48,880 bases of DNA from Bacillota bacterium (GTDB lineage: Bacteria; Bacillota; Sulfobacillia; JAJZYS01; JAJYTV01), in NCBI GenBank assembly GCA_021810725.1, contig JAJZIE010000001.1:1-48880 (forward strand), given 5' to 3'. A model generated the notes under the pieces. The model did no database searches and was not told the DNA's origin. It saw only the letters and a list, made by a program, of their open reading frames with translations. Numbering within the stretch: position 1 is the stretch's first letter; each line of letters begins with the position of its first letter. Position numbers and translations under genes: made by a program. Positions 42,249-48,880 of this stretch are shown one piece after another.

Positions 42249-45200
42249 TTGGAGCTCACGGCACTGTGGCACAGTGCCCCTGAGTATCGGGCCTTGCGCC
42301 AGGGACTCCGGGGCGCTCCGACGGAACAACTGGTGGTTGGCCTGCAGGGGGCGGAACGCGCCTACCTGGTGGCCGCGCTTTTGCGTGAGCGGCCGGTGCC
42401 GGCCCTATGGCTCCTGCCGTCGCCTCAGGCCGCCGAGCGCCTGCAGGCCGATCTGTCGACGCTCCTGCCCGATCGCGAGGTGCTCTACTATCCGGAGCGC
42501 GAGGTATTGCCGTTCGAGGTGATCGCCGAGTCCAAGGGGCGCGTCGCGGCCCGCCTGCACGCGCAGTCCAGACTCCTCGCCGGGCGCGACGTGGTGGTGG
42601 TGGCGTCGCTCGAGGCCGCGATCTCGCGCCTGACACCACCCGACGTGGCCCGCGCCGCCGCGCTCGGGCTCAAGGCGGGCGATCGCCTGGACCTCAGGCG
42701 CACCGAGGCCGCGCTCGCGAGCCTCGGCTACGTGCGTGAGGAGAGAGTGGACGCGCCTGGCCAGTTCGCGGTGCGCGGCAGCATCCTCGACGTCTTCGGC
42801 CTTGGCGAGAGCGCCCCGGTCCGCGTCGACCTGTTCGACGACGAGATCGAGAGCCTGCGCACCTTCGACCCGGAGACGCAGCGATCGCTGGAGAGGGTCC
42901 AGGAACTCTCGGTCGGGCCGGCGAGCGAACTTGTGCTCTCGGAGCAGGTGGCCAAACAGGGCCTTACCCTGATCCGGCGCGAGCTTGCGCTGCAGATCGC
43001 GAGGCTGCGCCGCGCCGAACGGCCGGACATCGCCGGGCGGCTCGAGGAGCGCATCGGCCACGTCGTCGAGAGCTGGGACGGCGTGCCGGGCGGACAGGGC
43101 GCGGAGCGCTTCCACGCCTTCTTCTACGGCACCGGCGCGAGCCTCGTCGACTACCTGCCGGAGGATGGTCTTGTGCTCATCTCGGATCCCGACCGGTCCT
43201 GGGAGGCGGCACGCGCCGCGCACCGCCTGGCCCAGGACCGTTCGCTCGCGCTGCTCGGCGAGGGCGCGATGCTCCCCCGCCAAGGCGAGGTGCTCGTGCC
43301 CGAGCCGGACGTCGAGACGGCGCTCAGGCGTCATCACCGCATCGCCTTCACGATCCTGGCGCGGCGCATCGGCCAGTCTACGCTGGGCAGCGTCGTCTCG
43401 ATCGCGTCGCGGCCGGTCGAGAACTTTCAGGGCCAGTGGCCGCTCTTCCTCAAGGAGCTCGAGCGGCATCGCGATGGCGGCTATCGCGTCGTACTGCTCG
43501 CGTCGACGCCCGAGCGCCATCTGCGTCTCCGCCAGGAACTGCAGAAGAACGGAGTGGAGCCGAGGGAGGGCACCCTGCTCGACGCGCCCGAGCCAGGCGA
43601 GGTGCTGCTGGCGCCCGCCGCCCTGCAGAGCGGTTTCCACCTGCCGGGTCTCGCGCTCTGGCTCTTGAGCGACGGCGAAGTGTTCGGCCGGGAGAAGCGC
43701 CGGACCGTTCGGCCGAGGAGCGCGGAAGAGGGCCAGAAGCGCCTGCGCAGCACGGCTGAGCTCAGGCCGGGCGACTACGTCGTCCACGTCCATCACGGCA
43801 TCGGCCGCTACCTCGGCATGCGCGCGATGGAGATCGAGGGCGTGCGCAAGGAATACCTCCACCTCAGCTACGCCCAGGGCGACAAGCTCTACGTGCCGGT
43901 GGACCAGATCGACCTCGTCCAGAAGTACGTCGGCCAGGAGGGGCAGGAACCGCGCCTCTACCGGCTGGGCGGCAACGACTGGCACAAGGTCAAGGCGCGC
44001 GTCAAGACGTCGGTGCGCGAGATGGCCGCGGAACTCCTCGAGATCTACGCACGCCGCGAGGCCACGCCGGGCCACGCCTTCTCGGCTGACGGCGAGTGGA
44101 TGCAGAAGCTCGAGGACGCCTTTCCCTACGAGGAGACGCCGGATCAGCGCAGGGCGATCGAGGAAGTCAAGCGGGACCTCGAGCGCCCGCGACCGATGGA
44201 CAGGCTGCTCTGCGGCGACGTCGGCTACGGCAAGACGGAAGTGGCGGTGCGCGCGGCCTTCAAGGCGGCGCTCGACGGGCGGCAGGTGGCGGTGCTTGTG
44301 CCGACCACGATTCTCGCCCAGCAGCACTTCAACACCTTCCAGCAGCGCTTCGCCGGATTCCCCGTCGAGGTGGAGCTGTTGTCGCGCTTCAGAAGCCCCA
44401 AGGAGCAGGCCGATGTCCTGAGGCGCCTCAGGCGCGGCAGCATCGACGTGCTGATCGGCACGCACCGCCTGCTGGCGCAGGACGTCCAGTTCCACGACCT
44501 CGGTCTCGTCGTCGTGGACGAGGAGCAGCGCTTCGGCGTGCGCCACAAGGAGCGGCTCAAGGCCCTGCGGGCCAGCGTCGACGTCCTGACGCTCACGGCC
44601 ACGCCGATTCCGCGCACCCTGCACATGGGCCTCGTCGGCCTCAGGGACCTTTCGACGATCGACACGCCGCCCGAGGACCGCTTCCCCGTGCAGACGTACG
44701 TCGTGGAGTGGGGCGAGGAGCTTGTCCAGGACGCTCTGAGGCGTGAACTGGGACGCGGCGGCCAGGTGTTCTACGTGCACAACCGCGTGCAGACGATCGA
44801 GGCGGCGCAGCTGATGTTGCAGCGTCTCGTGCCGGAGGCTCGGGTCGCGGTCGCGCACGGCCAGATGCCGGAGCACGTGCTGGAACAGACGATGCAACAC
44901 TTCCTCGACGGGGAGTACGATGTGCTCCTTTCCACGACGATCATCGAGTCCGGACTCGACATGCCGCGGGTGAATACGCTGATCGTCGAGGACGCGGACA
45001 GGCTCGGGCTGTCGCAGCTCTATCAGCTGCGTGGCCGCATCGGCCGCTCGAACCGGCTTGCCTACGCCTACTTCACGTACCGCCGCGACCAGGTGCTGAG
45101 CGAGGTGGCCGAGAAGCGGCTGGAGGCCATCCGCGAGTTCACGGAGTTCGGCGCCGGGTTCAAGCTCGCGATGCGGGACCTCGAGATCCGTGGCGCGGGT

Positions 45201-45773
45201 AACATCCTCGGCGCGGAGCAGCATGGCTTCATCGTCGACGTCGGCTTCGACCTCTACAGCCAGATGCTCGAGGAGGCCGTGCAGGAGCTCAAGGGCGAGG
45301 CGCAGCCGGAGCACCACCTGCCGTCCCTCGACCTGCCGGTGGACGCCTTCGTGCCGGCCGACTACGTGCAGGACCCCCGTCAGAAGGTCGAGATCTACAA
45401 GCGCCTCGCGGCAGCTCAGGATGCCCAGGAGGTCCAGGACCTCTACGAGGAGGTGGAGGACCGCTTCGGCCAGATGCCGGAGCCGGTCCAGAGCCTCTTC
45501 CGCGTCGCGGGCATACGCCTGCGCGGCGAGGAGCTCGCCGTCAGCGGCATCCGGCGCGAGCGCGGCGAAGTGGTGCTGAGCATGCGCAGCCTTGGCGCCG
45601 TCTCGCGCGAGCGGCTCAAGGAGCTGCCGGTGCGGTATCGCGGGCGTGCGACGGTCTTCGCGGGGCAAAGCCCCTATGTGGCCCTCAGACTGCCGGGAGC
45701 ATCGGGTCCCGAGATGCTGACCGCGATCGAGGAGCTCTTCGACTTCCTGCGGCCGAGTCAGGCGACCGCGTGA
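42249..45773 (+). CDS. mfd: transcription-repair coupling factor
   Basis: 1174 residues. Order of domains: UvrB-like region (1-~350, including EREVLPFEVIAESKGRVAARL), RNA-polymerase-binding CarD-like domain (~500-570, LRPGDYVVHVHHGIGRYLGM), RecG-like DNA translocase (~630-960, Walker A GDVGYGKTEVA near 657, VVDEEQRFG, TATPIPRTL) and the C-terminal TRCF domain (~1015-1115). It removes RNA polymerase stalled at lesions and recruits UvrA. TTG start with GGGGGGA upstream. Typical size and no missing parts. Confidence 0.97.
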   Translation: MELTALWHSAPEYRALRQGLRGAPTEQLVVGLQGAERAYLVAALLRERPVPALWLLPSPQAAERLQADLSTLLPDREVLYYPEREVLPFEVIAESKGRVAARLHAQSRLLAGRDVVVVASLEAAISRLTPPDVARAAALGLKAGDRLDLRRTEAALASLGYVREERVDAPGQFAVRGSILDVFGLGESAPVRVDLFDDEIESLRTFDPETQRSLERVQELSVGPASELVLSEQVAKQGLTLIRRELALQIARLRRAERPDIAGRLEERIGHVVESWDGVPGGQGAERFHAFFYGTGASLVDYLPEDGLVLISDPDRSWEAARAAHRLAQDRSLALLGEGAMLPRQGEVLVPEPDVETALRRHHRIAFTILARRIGQSTLGSVVSIASRPVENFQGQWPLFLKELERHRDGGYRVVLLASTPERHLRLRQELQKNGVEPREGTLLDAPEPGEVLLAPAALQSGFHLPGLALWLLSDGEVFGREKRRTVRPRSAEEGQKRLRSTAELRPGDYVVHVHHGIGRYLGMRAMEIEGVRKEYLHLSYAQGDKLYVPVDQIDLVQKYVGQEGQEPRLYRLGGNDWHKVKARVKTSVREMAAELLEIYARREATPGHAFSADGEWMQKLEDAFPYEETPDQRRAIEEVKRDLERPRPMDRLLCGDVGYGKTEVAVRAAFKAALDGRQVAVLVPTTILAQQHFNTFQQRFAGFPVEVELLSRFRSPKEQADVLRRLRRGSIDVLIGTHRLLAQDVQFHDLGLVVVDEEQRFGVRHKERLKALRASVDVLTLTATPIPRTLHMGLVGLRDLSTIDTPPEDRFPVQTYVVEWGEELVQDALRRELGRGGQVFYVHNRVQTIEAAQLMLQRLVPEARVAVAHGQMPEHVLEQTMQHFLDGEYDVLLSTTIIESGLDMPRVNTLIVEDADRLGLSQLYQLRGRIGRSNRLAYAYFTYRRDQVLSEVAEKRLEAIREFTEFGAGFKLAMRDLEIRGAGNILGAEQHGFIVDVGFDLYSQMLEEAVQELKGEAQPEHHLPSLDLPVDAFVPADYVQDPRQKVEIYKRLAAAQDAQEVQDLYEEVEDRFGQMPEPVQSLFRVAGIRLRGEELAVSGIRRERGEVVLSMRSLGAVSRERLKELPVRYRGRATVFAGQSPYVALRLPGASGPEMLTAIEELFDFLRPSQATA

Positions 45774-45887
45774 GAAAATTGTCGGATTAGGACGGCTTGA
45801 CCCCCCGAAAGGCGATTTGAACCCCGAAATCTCTAGCAAGCCTGCCGACCGGCCTCCGGACGAGGAGGACGGCCCTTAGGTGTGGCC

Positions 45888-45911
45888 TGCAGGAACTGGA
45901 AAAATCCTGCA
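45888..45911 (+). promoter_or_regulatory. inverted repeat overlapping the spoVT promoter
   Basis: TGCAGGA (45888-45894) mirrors TCCTGCA (45905-45911) perfectly; the right arm covers the -35 box. B. subtilis SpoVT represses its own gene, so this may be an autoregulatory operator. Confidence 0.4.
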
Positions 45912-45938
45912 TAGGGCGCAGGGGGGCTAAATATACTA
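45909..45938 (+). promoter_or_regulatory. sigma-G/F-type promoter of spoVT
   Basis: GCATA (45909-45913), 18 bases, TATACTA (45932-45938). The forespore consensus is G-x-A-T-R, 17-18 bases, CAT-x-x-TA; B. subtilis spoVT is read by sigma-G. The -10 could also serve sigma-A, but no good -35 for it is seen. Confidence 0.6.
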
Positions 45939-45973
45939 CGGTTGGCAAAACTACCGGCCGAGGGGGGAGCAGG

Positions 45974-46531
45974 GTGAAGGCTACCGGAATCGTTCGCCGC
46001 ATCGACGATCTCGGCCGAGTGGTGATTCCCAAGGAGATCCGTCGGACCTTGCGGATCAGGGATGGCGACCCGCTCGAGATCTTCGTGGATCGCGACGGCG
46101 AAGTGATCCTCAAGAAGTACTCGCCGATCGGTGAGCTTGGCGAATTCGCCAAGGAGTACGCAGACTCCCTGAACGAGGCGGTCGGGCACATCGCCGTGAT
46201 CGCCGACCGCGACGCAGTCATCGCCGTCGCCGGCGCTCCGAAGAAGGAGTTCCTCAACAAGGCGGTAGGGTCCCTGACGGAACGCTGCATGGAAGACCGG
46301 CAGGTATACGTCGGACCGCGGCCTGGCGAGAAGCCGAAGGGCGCCCTCATCGGCGACGAGGAGGACGAGACGCGCTTCACGTCCATGGTGGTGGCTCCGA
46401 TCATCGCCGAAGGCGACCCGATCGGTGCGGTCATCCTCTGCACGAAGGAACCGAACGTGCAGATGGGCGACATGGAGCGCAAGCTGGCCGAAACGGCCGC
46501 CGGGTTCCTCGGCAAGCAGATGGAGCAGTAA
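45974..46531 (+). CDS. spoVT: stage V sporulation protein T
   Basis: 185 residues. The first ~55 (MKATGIVRRIDDLGRVVIPKEIRRTLRIRDGDPLEI, split across the AbrB swapped-hairpin fold) are the AbrB-type DNA-binding domain and the rest is the GAF domain typical of SpoVT (VIADRDAVIAVAGAPKKEF to the end). It tunes forespore genes under sigma-G. GTG at 45974 after GAGGGGGGAGC. It is the strongest sign that the organism forms spores, though AbrB/GAF proteins can occur in non-formers. Confidence 0.95.
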   Translation: MKATGIVRRIDDLGRVVIPKEIRRTLRIRDGDPLEIFVDRDGEVILKKYSPIGELGEFAKEYADSLNEAVGHIAVIADRDAVIAVAGAPKKEFLNKAVGSLTERCMEDRQVYVGPRPGEKPKGALIGDEEDETRFTSMVVAPIIAEGDPIGAVILCTKEPNVQMGDMERKLAETAAGFLGKQMEQ

Positions 46532-46546
46532 ACAAGAGCAGAAGGT

Positions 46547-46590
46547 GCATGAACAAGGGGGGAGCCGCGCGGCTCCCCCCTTGTTCATGC
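46547..46590. terminator. perfect 44-base palindrome, bidirectional terminator
   Basis: Two arms of 22 bases (46547-46568 and 46569-46590) are exact reverse complements, with no central spacer, so the hairpin on either strand is a GGGGGGAGCC/GGCTCCCCCC stem ending in TTGTT. It lies 16 bases after the spoVT stop and 63 bases after the end of the leftward acyl-CoA synthetase gene, and can stop both. Confidence 0.85.
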
Positions 46591-46652
46591 CCAGCTTTGG
46601 CGCTCGGCGTGTTGACGCCATCCGGGGCCAAGCCGGACGGACCTGCCCCCCG

Positions 46653-48248
46653 TCAGGCGTCCTTGGCAGCCCACTCCTGCTGGCGCAGCTCGACCCGGCG
46701 GATCTTGCCGGAACTCGTCTTCGGCAAGGACTCGACGAAGTCGATCTTGCGCGGGTACTTGTAGGGAGCGGTCACGCGCTTGCAGTGCTCCTGAAGCTCC
46801 CTGGCCAGTTCATCGGTTCCCTGGTAGCCCTGGCGCAGGGTGACGAAGGCCTTCACGATCTCGCCACGGTCGGGATCGGGCGAGCTGACGACCGCCGCTT
46901 CCAGGACGGCGGGGTGTTCGATCAGCGCGCTCTCCACCTCGAAGGGGCCGATGCGGTAACCCGAGGAGATGATGATATCGTCGGCCCGGCCGACGAACCA
47001 GAAGTAGCCGTCGTCGTCGCGGTAGGCGCGGTCGCCGGTGACGTAGTAGCGGCCGCGGCGGGTCGCACGCGTGGCCTCCTCGGCCCGCCAGTAGCCCGCG
47101 AAGATCGAAGGGGCGTCATCGCGCACGGCGACGTCCCCGACCTCGCCCGGCTCCGCCTCGTCGCCGCCGTCCGTGAGCACCCGCACGTCGTGCCCGGGGG
47201 TGGGCAGACCCATGGAGCCGGGCCGGACCTCGAGCTCGGGATGGTTCGCGACTAGGCAGACCGTCTCGGTCTGGCCGTAGCCGTCGCGGATCGTGACCCC
47301 CGTCGCGTCGCGCCAGAGCCGGATCACCTCGGGATTGAGGGGCTCGCCCGCCGCGACCGCGGTACGGACGTGACTGAGGTCGTACCGGGAGAGGTCCTCC
47401 TTGACGAGCAGGCGGAATTCGGTCGGCGGGGCGCAGAGCGCGGTGACGCCCTGGCTCGTGAGGATCTCGAGGTGCCGACGAGGCTCGAAGCGCCCTTCGT
47501 ACATGAAGGTCGGCACGCCGAGCTCCCACGGTCCGAAGAGCACGGACCAGGCGGCTTTCGCCCAACCCGTCGCCGAGGTGGACCAGAAGAGGTCCTGCGG
47601 CGTCAGGCCGATCCAGTAGCGGGCGGTGACGCGGTGGCCGATCGGGTAGCGGTGCAGGTGCAGCACCGCCTTCGGCTCGCCGGTGGTACCGGAGGTGTAG
47701 TAGCAGAGGGCGGGGTCGTCGCTGCGGGTGCGCACGGCGGGAGAGCCGGACGGCACCTCGCGCATCTCGAGGTCGAGCGGGCGGAAGCCCTGGCGCTCGC
47801 CATAGGCCACGTACCGCAGGGGCGGCGCGTCCTCGCCCAAGGCCTCGACGACCGGCGCGAGCTCGGGCGTCGTGACGATCGCCTTGGCCCTCGAGTGCTT
47901 CGTGCGGTAGAGGAGGTCGCGCGGCCGGAGCATCTCCGAGCACGGGATGGCGAGCGCGCCGATCTTGAGCGTCGCGACCATCGTCTGGTGCCAGGCGGGA
48001 ATCTTGGGCAGGACGATCAGCACGCCATCGCCGCGCCCGACACCGTCGCGGCGCAGGACATGACCGATGGCGTCCGAGGCCTCGGCCATGTCACGGAACG
48101 AGTACGCCCGCACCGCACCGTCCTGCGCCATGAAGCGCAGAGCCGGCCGATCCTCCTCCGCAAGCCGATCTACCACATCGGTGCCAAAGTTGTAGTACTC
48201 CGGGATTTCCCAGTGAAAGGCTTCGTAATCCTCCTTGTAACTCGCCAT
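46653..48248 (-). CDS. AMP-forming acyl-CoA synthetase (medium-chain/aromatic type)
   Basis: 531 residues of the ANL family. The P-loop is YYTSGTTGEPKAVLHLHR (~180), followed by APPTEFRLL, GYGQTETVCL (~345), YVTGDRAYRDDDGYFWFVGRADD (~410) and PKTSSGKIRRVEL with the catalytic, acetylatable Lys near the end. The YNFGTDVVDRLAEEDRPAL start is usual for medium-chain and benzoate-CoA-ligase-like members. It activates a carboxylic acid to its CoA thioester; the substrate cannot be named. ATG at 48248 follows GGGAGG. It is divergent from the EthD-like gene (155 bp apart). Confidence 0.88.
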   Translation of the reverse strand: MASYKEDYEAFHWEIPEYYNFGTDVVDRLAEEDRPALRFMAQDGAVRAYSFRDMAEASDAIGHVLRRDGVGRGDGVLIVLPKIPAWHQTMVATLKIGALAIPCSEMLRPRDLLYRTKHSRAKAIVTTPELAPVVEALGEDAPPLRYVAYGERQGFRPLDLEMREVPSGSPAVRTRSDDPALCYYTSGTTGEPKAVLHLHRYPIGHRVTARYWIGLTPQDLFWSTSATGWAKAAWSVLFGPWELGVPTFMYEGRFEPRRHLEILTSQGVTALCAPPTEFRLLVKEDLSRYDLSHVRTAVAAGEPLNPEVIRLWRDATGVTIRDGYGQTETVCLVANHPELEVRPGSMGLPTPGHDVRVLTDGGDEAEPGEVGDVAVRDDAPSIFAGYWRAEEATRATRRGRYYVTGDRAYRDDDGYFWFVGRADDIIISSGYRIGPFEVESALIEHPAVLEAAVVSSPDPDRGEIVKAFVTLRQGYQGTDELARELQEHCKRVTAPYKYPRKIDFVESLPKTSSGKIRRVELRQQEWAAKDA

Positions 48249-48403
48249 CCAAGCCACCTCCCGCAACCCTTTGGGCCAGGGATTCGCACTCGTTTGGCGA
48301 AGACCTGCGGCGCACGTGATGCTCCAAATGGACACTCCCGCGGGGCCGTTTGGCAGGTGCCACGCACCTTGCCCAGGCGCCGCGGAGGGAGGAGGACTTC
48401 GTC

Positions 48404-48703
48404 TTGGTGCAACTGGTCGCGCTTTATAGGCCGCCTGAGGACAAGGAGGCATTCCTGCGCCGCTACCGCACCGAACATCTGCCGCTTGCGGCCAAGATGC
48501 CGGGACTCGTGTCCATGGCGGCGGGGCCGCTCGATCAGCTTGGGATGGAGCTGCCCTACTGGTACATGGCCACGCTCGACTTCCCGGACCGCGACACCCT
48601 GATGGCCAGCCAGCGTGCGCCGGAGAGCCGGGCGGCCCTCAAAGCCCTCATGGCGTTCGCGCAGGGGCTCGTCGACTTCGCCGTACGGGAGGTCGAGGAA
48701 TGA
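48404..48703 (+). CDS. EthD family protein
   Basis: 99 residues, start TTG at 48404 (or the adjacent GTG 48407) after GGAGGAGG. The ferredoxin-like dimeric alpha-beta barrel pattern is visible: LVALYRPPEDKEAFLRRYRTEH, MPGLVSMAAGP, YWYMATLDFPDRDTLMAS. EthD proteins accompany catabolic operons and some have a role in oxidation of ethers or ring substrates. It overlaps the next gene by four bases. Confidence 0.75.
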   Translation: MVQLVALYRPPEDKEAFLRRYRTEHLPLAAKMPGLVSMAAGPLDQLGMELPYWYMATLDFPDRDTLMASQRAPESRAALKALMAFAQGLVDFAVREVEE

Positions 48704-48880
48704 CCGACGAAGCCGCAGGCGAGCCGCTCGTCCTGGTCGACAGGCGGCCGCCGGTCGCGGTCGTCGCGCTCAATCGGCCCAAGGTGCGCAACGCACTCTC
48801 CTTCGCCTTGATGGAGGCCCTGGCCGCGGCATTCTCGGACCTCGACCGCGACCCCGAAGTGCGCGCGATCGTGCTGACGG
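48700..48880 (+). CDS. enoyl-CoA hydratase/isomerase, 5' part (cut by window edge)
   Basis: The first 60 codons from the ATG in the ATGA overlap. VAVVALNRPKVRNALSFALMEALAAAF is the crotonase-family N-terminus. The active-site loops lie past the edge. Its coupling to an EthD-like gene, beside a divergent acyl-CoA synthetase, points to a CoA-thioester degradation route (fatty or aromatic acid). Confidence 0.85.
   Translation, partial: MTDEAAGEPLVLVDRRPPVAVVALNRPKVRNALSFALMEALAAAFSDLDRDPEVRAIVLT

Noticed and set aside
42405..45839. Leftward frame of 1144 codons
   Set aside because: It is antisense to mfd and lacks any recognisable domain.
1..48880. Search by eye for CRISPR arrays, tRNA or rRNA genes, transposases and phage genes
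   Set aside because: No regularly spaced repeats, no cloverleaf-like or rRNA-like stretches, and no transposase or integrase motifs were found.

Overview
The window is a G+C-rich (roughly two-thirds by eye), densely packed bacterial chromosome segment. The right half follows the order of the Bacillus subtilis metS-to-spoVT region: metG, tatD, yabE-like, ksgA, veg, ispE, purR, glmU, prs, pth, mfd, spoVT. A T-box leader precedes metG, tandem promoters precede veg, and a sigma-G-like promoter precedes spoVT. This points to a deep-branching, high-GC, probably spore-forming member of the Bacillota. I cannot name the genus. No rRNA, tRNA, CRISPR array, insertion sequence or phage gene was seen.

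Positions 1-8.5 kb hold an Asp-box (Ycf48-like) lipoprotein, a 52-residue membrane microprotein, a small unknown gene, the TldD/PmbA(TldE) protease pair, and a translationally coupled zinc glucose dehydrogenase and GH15 glucoamylase/trehalase-like enzyme. Positions 8.6-13.9 kb form one probable operon: a membrane-anchored NAGPA-like phosphodiester glycosidase, DprE1-like and DprE2-like epimerase subunits, a UbiA-type polyprenyl-phosphate phosphoribosyltransferase and a YqeG-type HAD phosphatase. Together these look like a complete route from PRPP to polyprenyl-phospho-arabinose, a pathway best known from mycobacteria.

Positions 13.9-24.1 kb read mostly leftward. They hold a methyltransferase, Tag glycosylase, and an unusual machine made of Tad-type parts (TadA, TadB, TadC, a CpaE-like protein, an SAF/CpaB-like protein) plus type IV secretion parts (VirB4-like ATPase, PrgI/VirB3-like, VirB6-like and VirB2-like proteins) and an accessory SSB. 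A divergent DapB-like reductase lies in the middle. No relaxase, coupling protein, prepilin peptidase or Tad prepilin is present, so its role is open; DNA or protein transfer is the obvious guess.

Positions 24.2-46.6 kb contain an O-methyltransferase and then the conserved housekeeping region. Relative to B. subtilis it lacks rnmV, yabG, sspF, spoVG, ctc and fin, and it has gained a YkuK-family gene, a small membrane protein, two HAD hydrolases, cyanophycinase plus cyanophycin synthetase (nitrogen storage), and a nucleotidyltransferase. spoVT ends at a perfect 44-base palindrome that can terminate transcription from both sides. The right edge holds a leftward acyl-CoA synthetase and a rightward EthD-like gene coupled to a truncated enoyl-CoA hydratase, suggesting fatty or aromatic acid catabolism.
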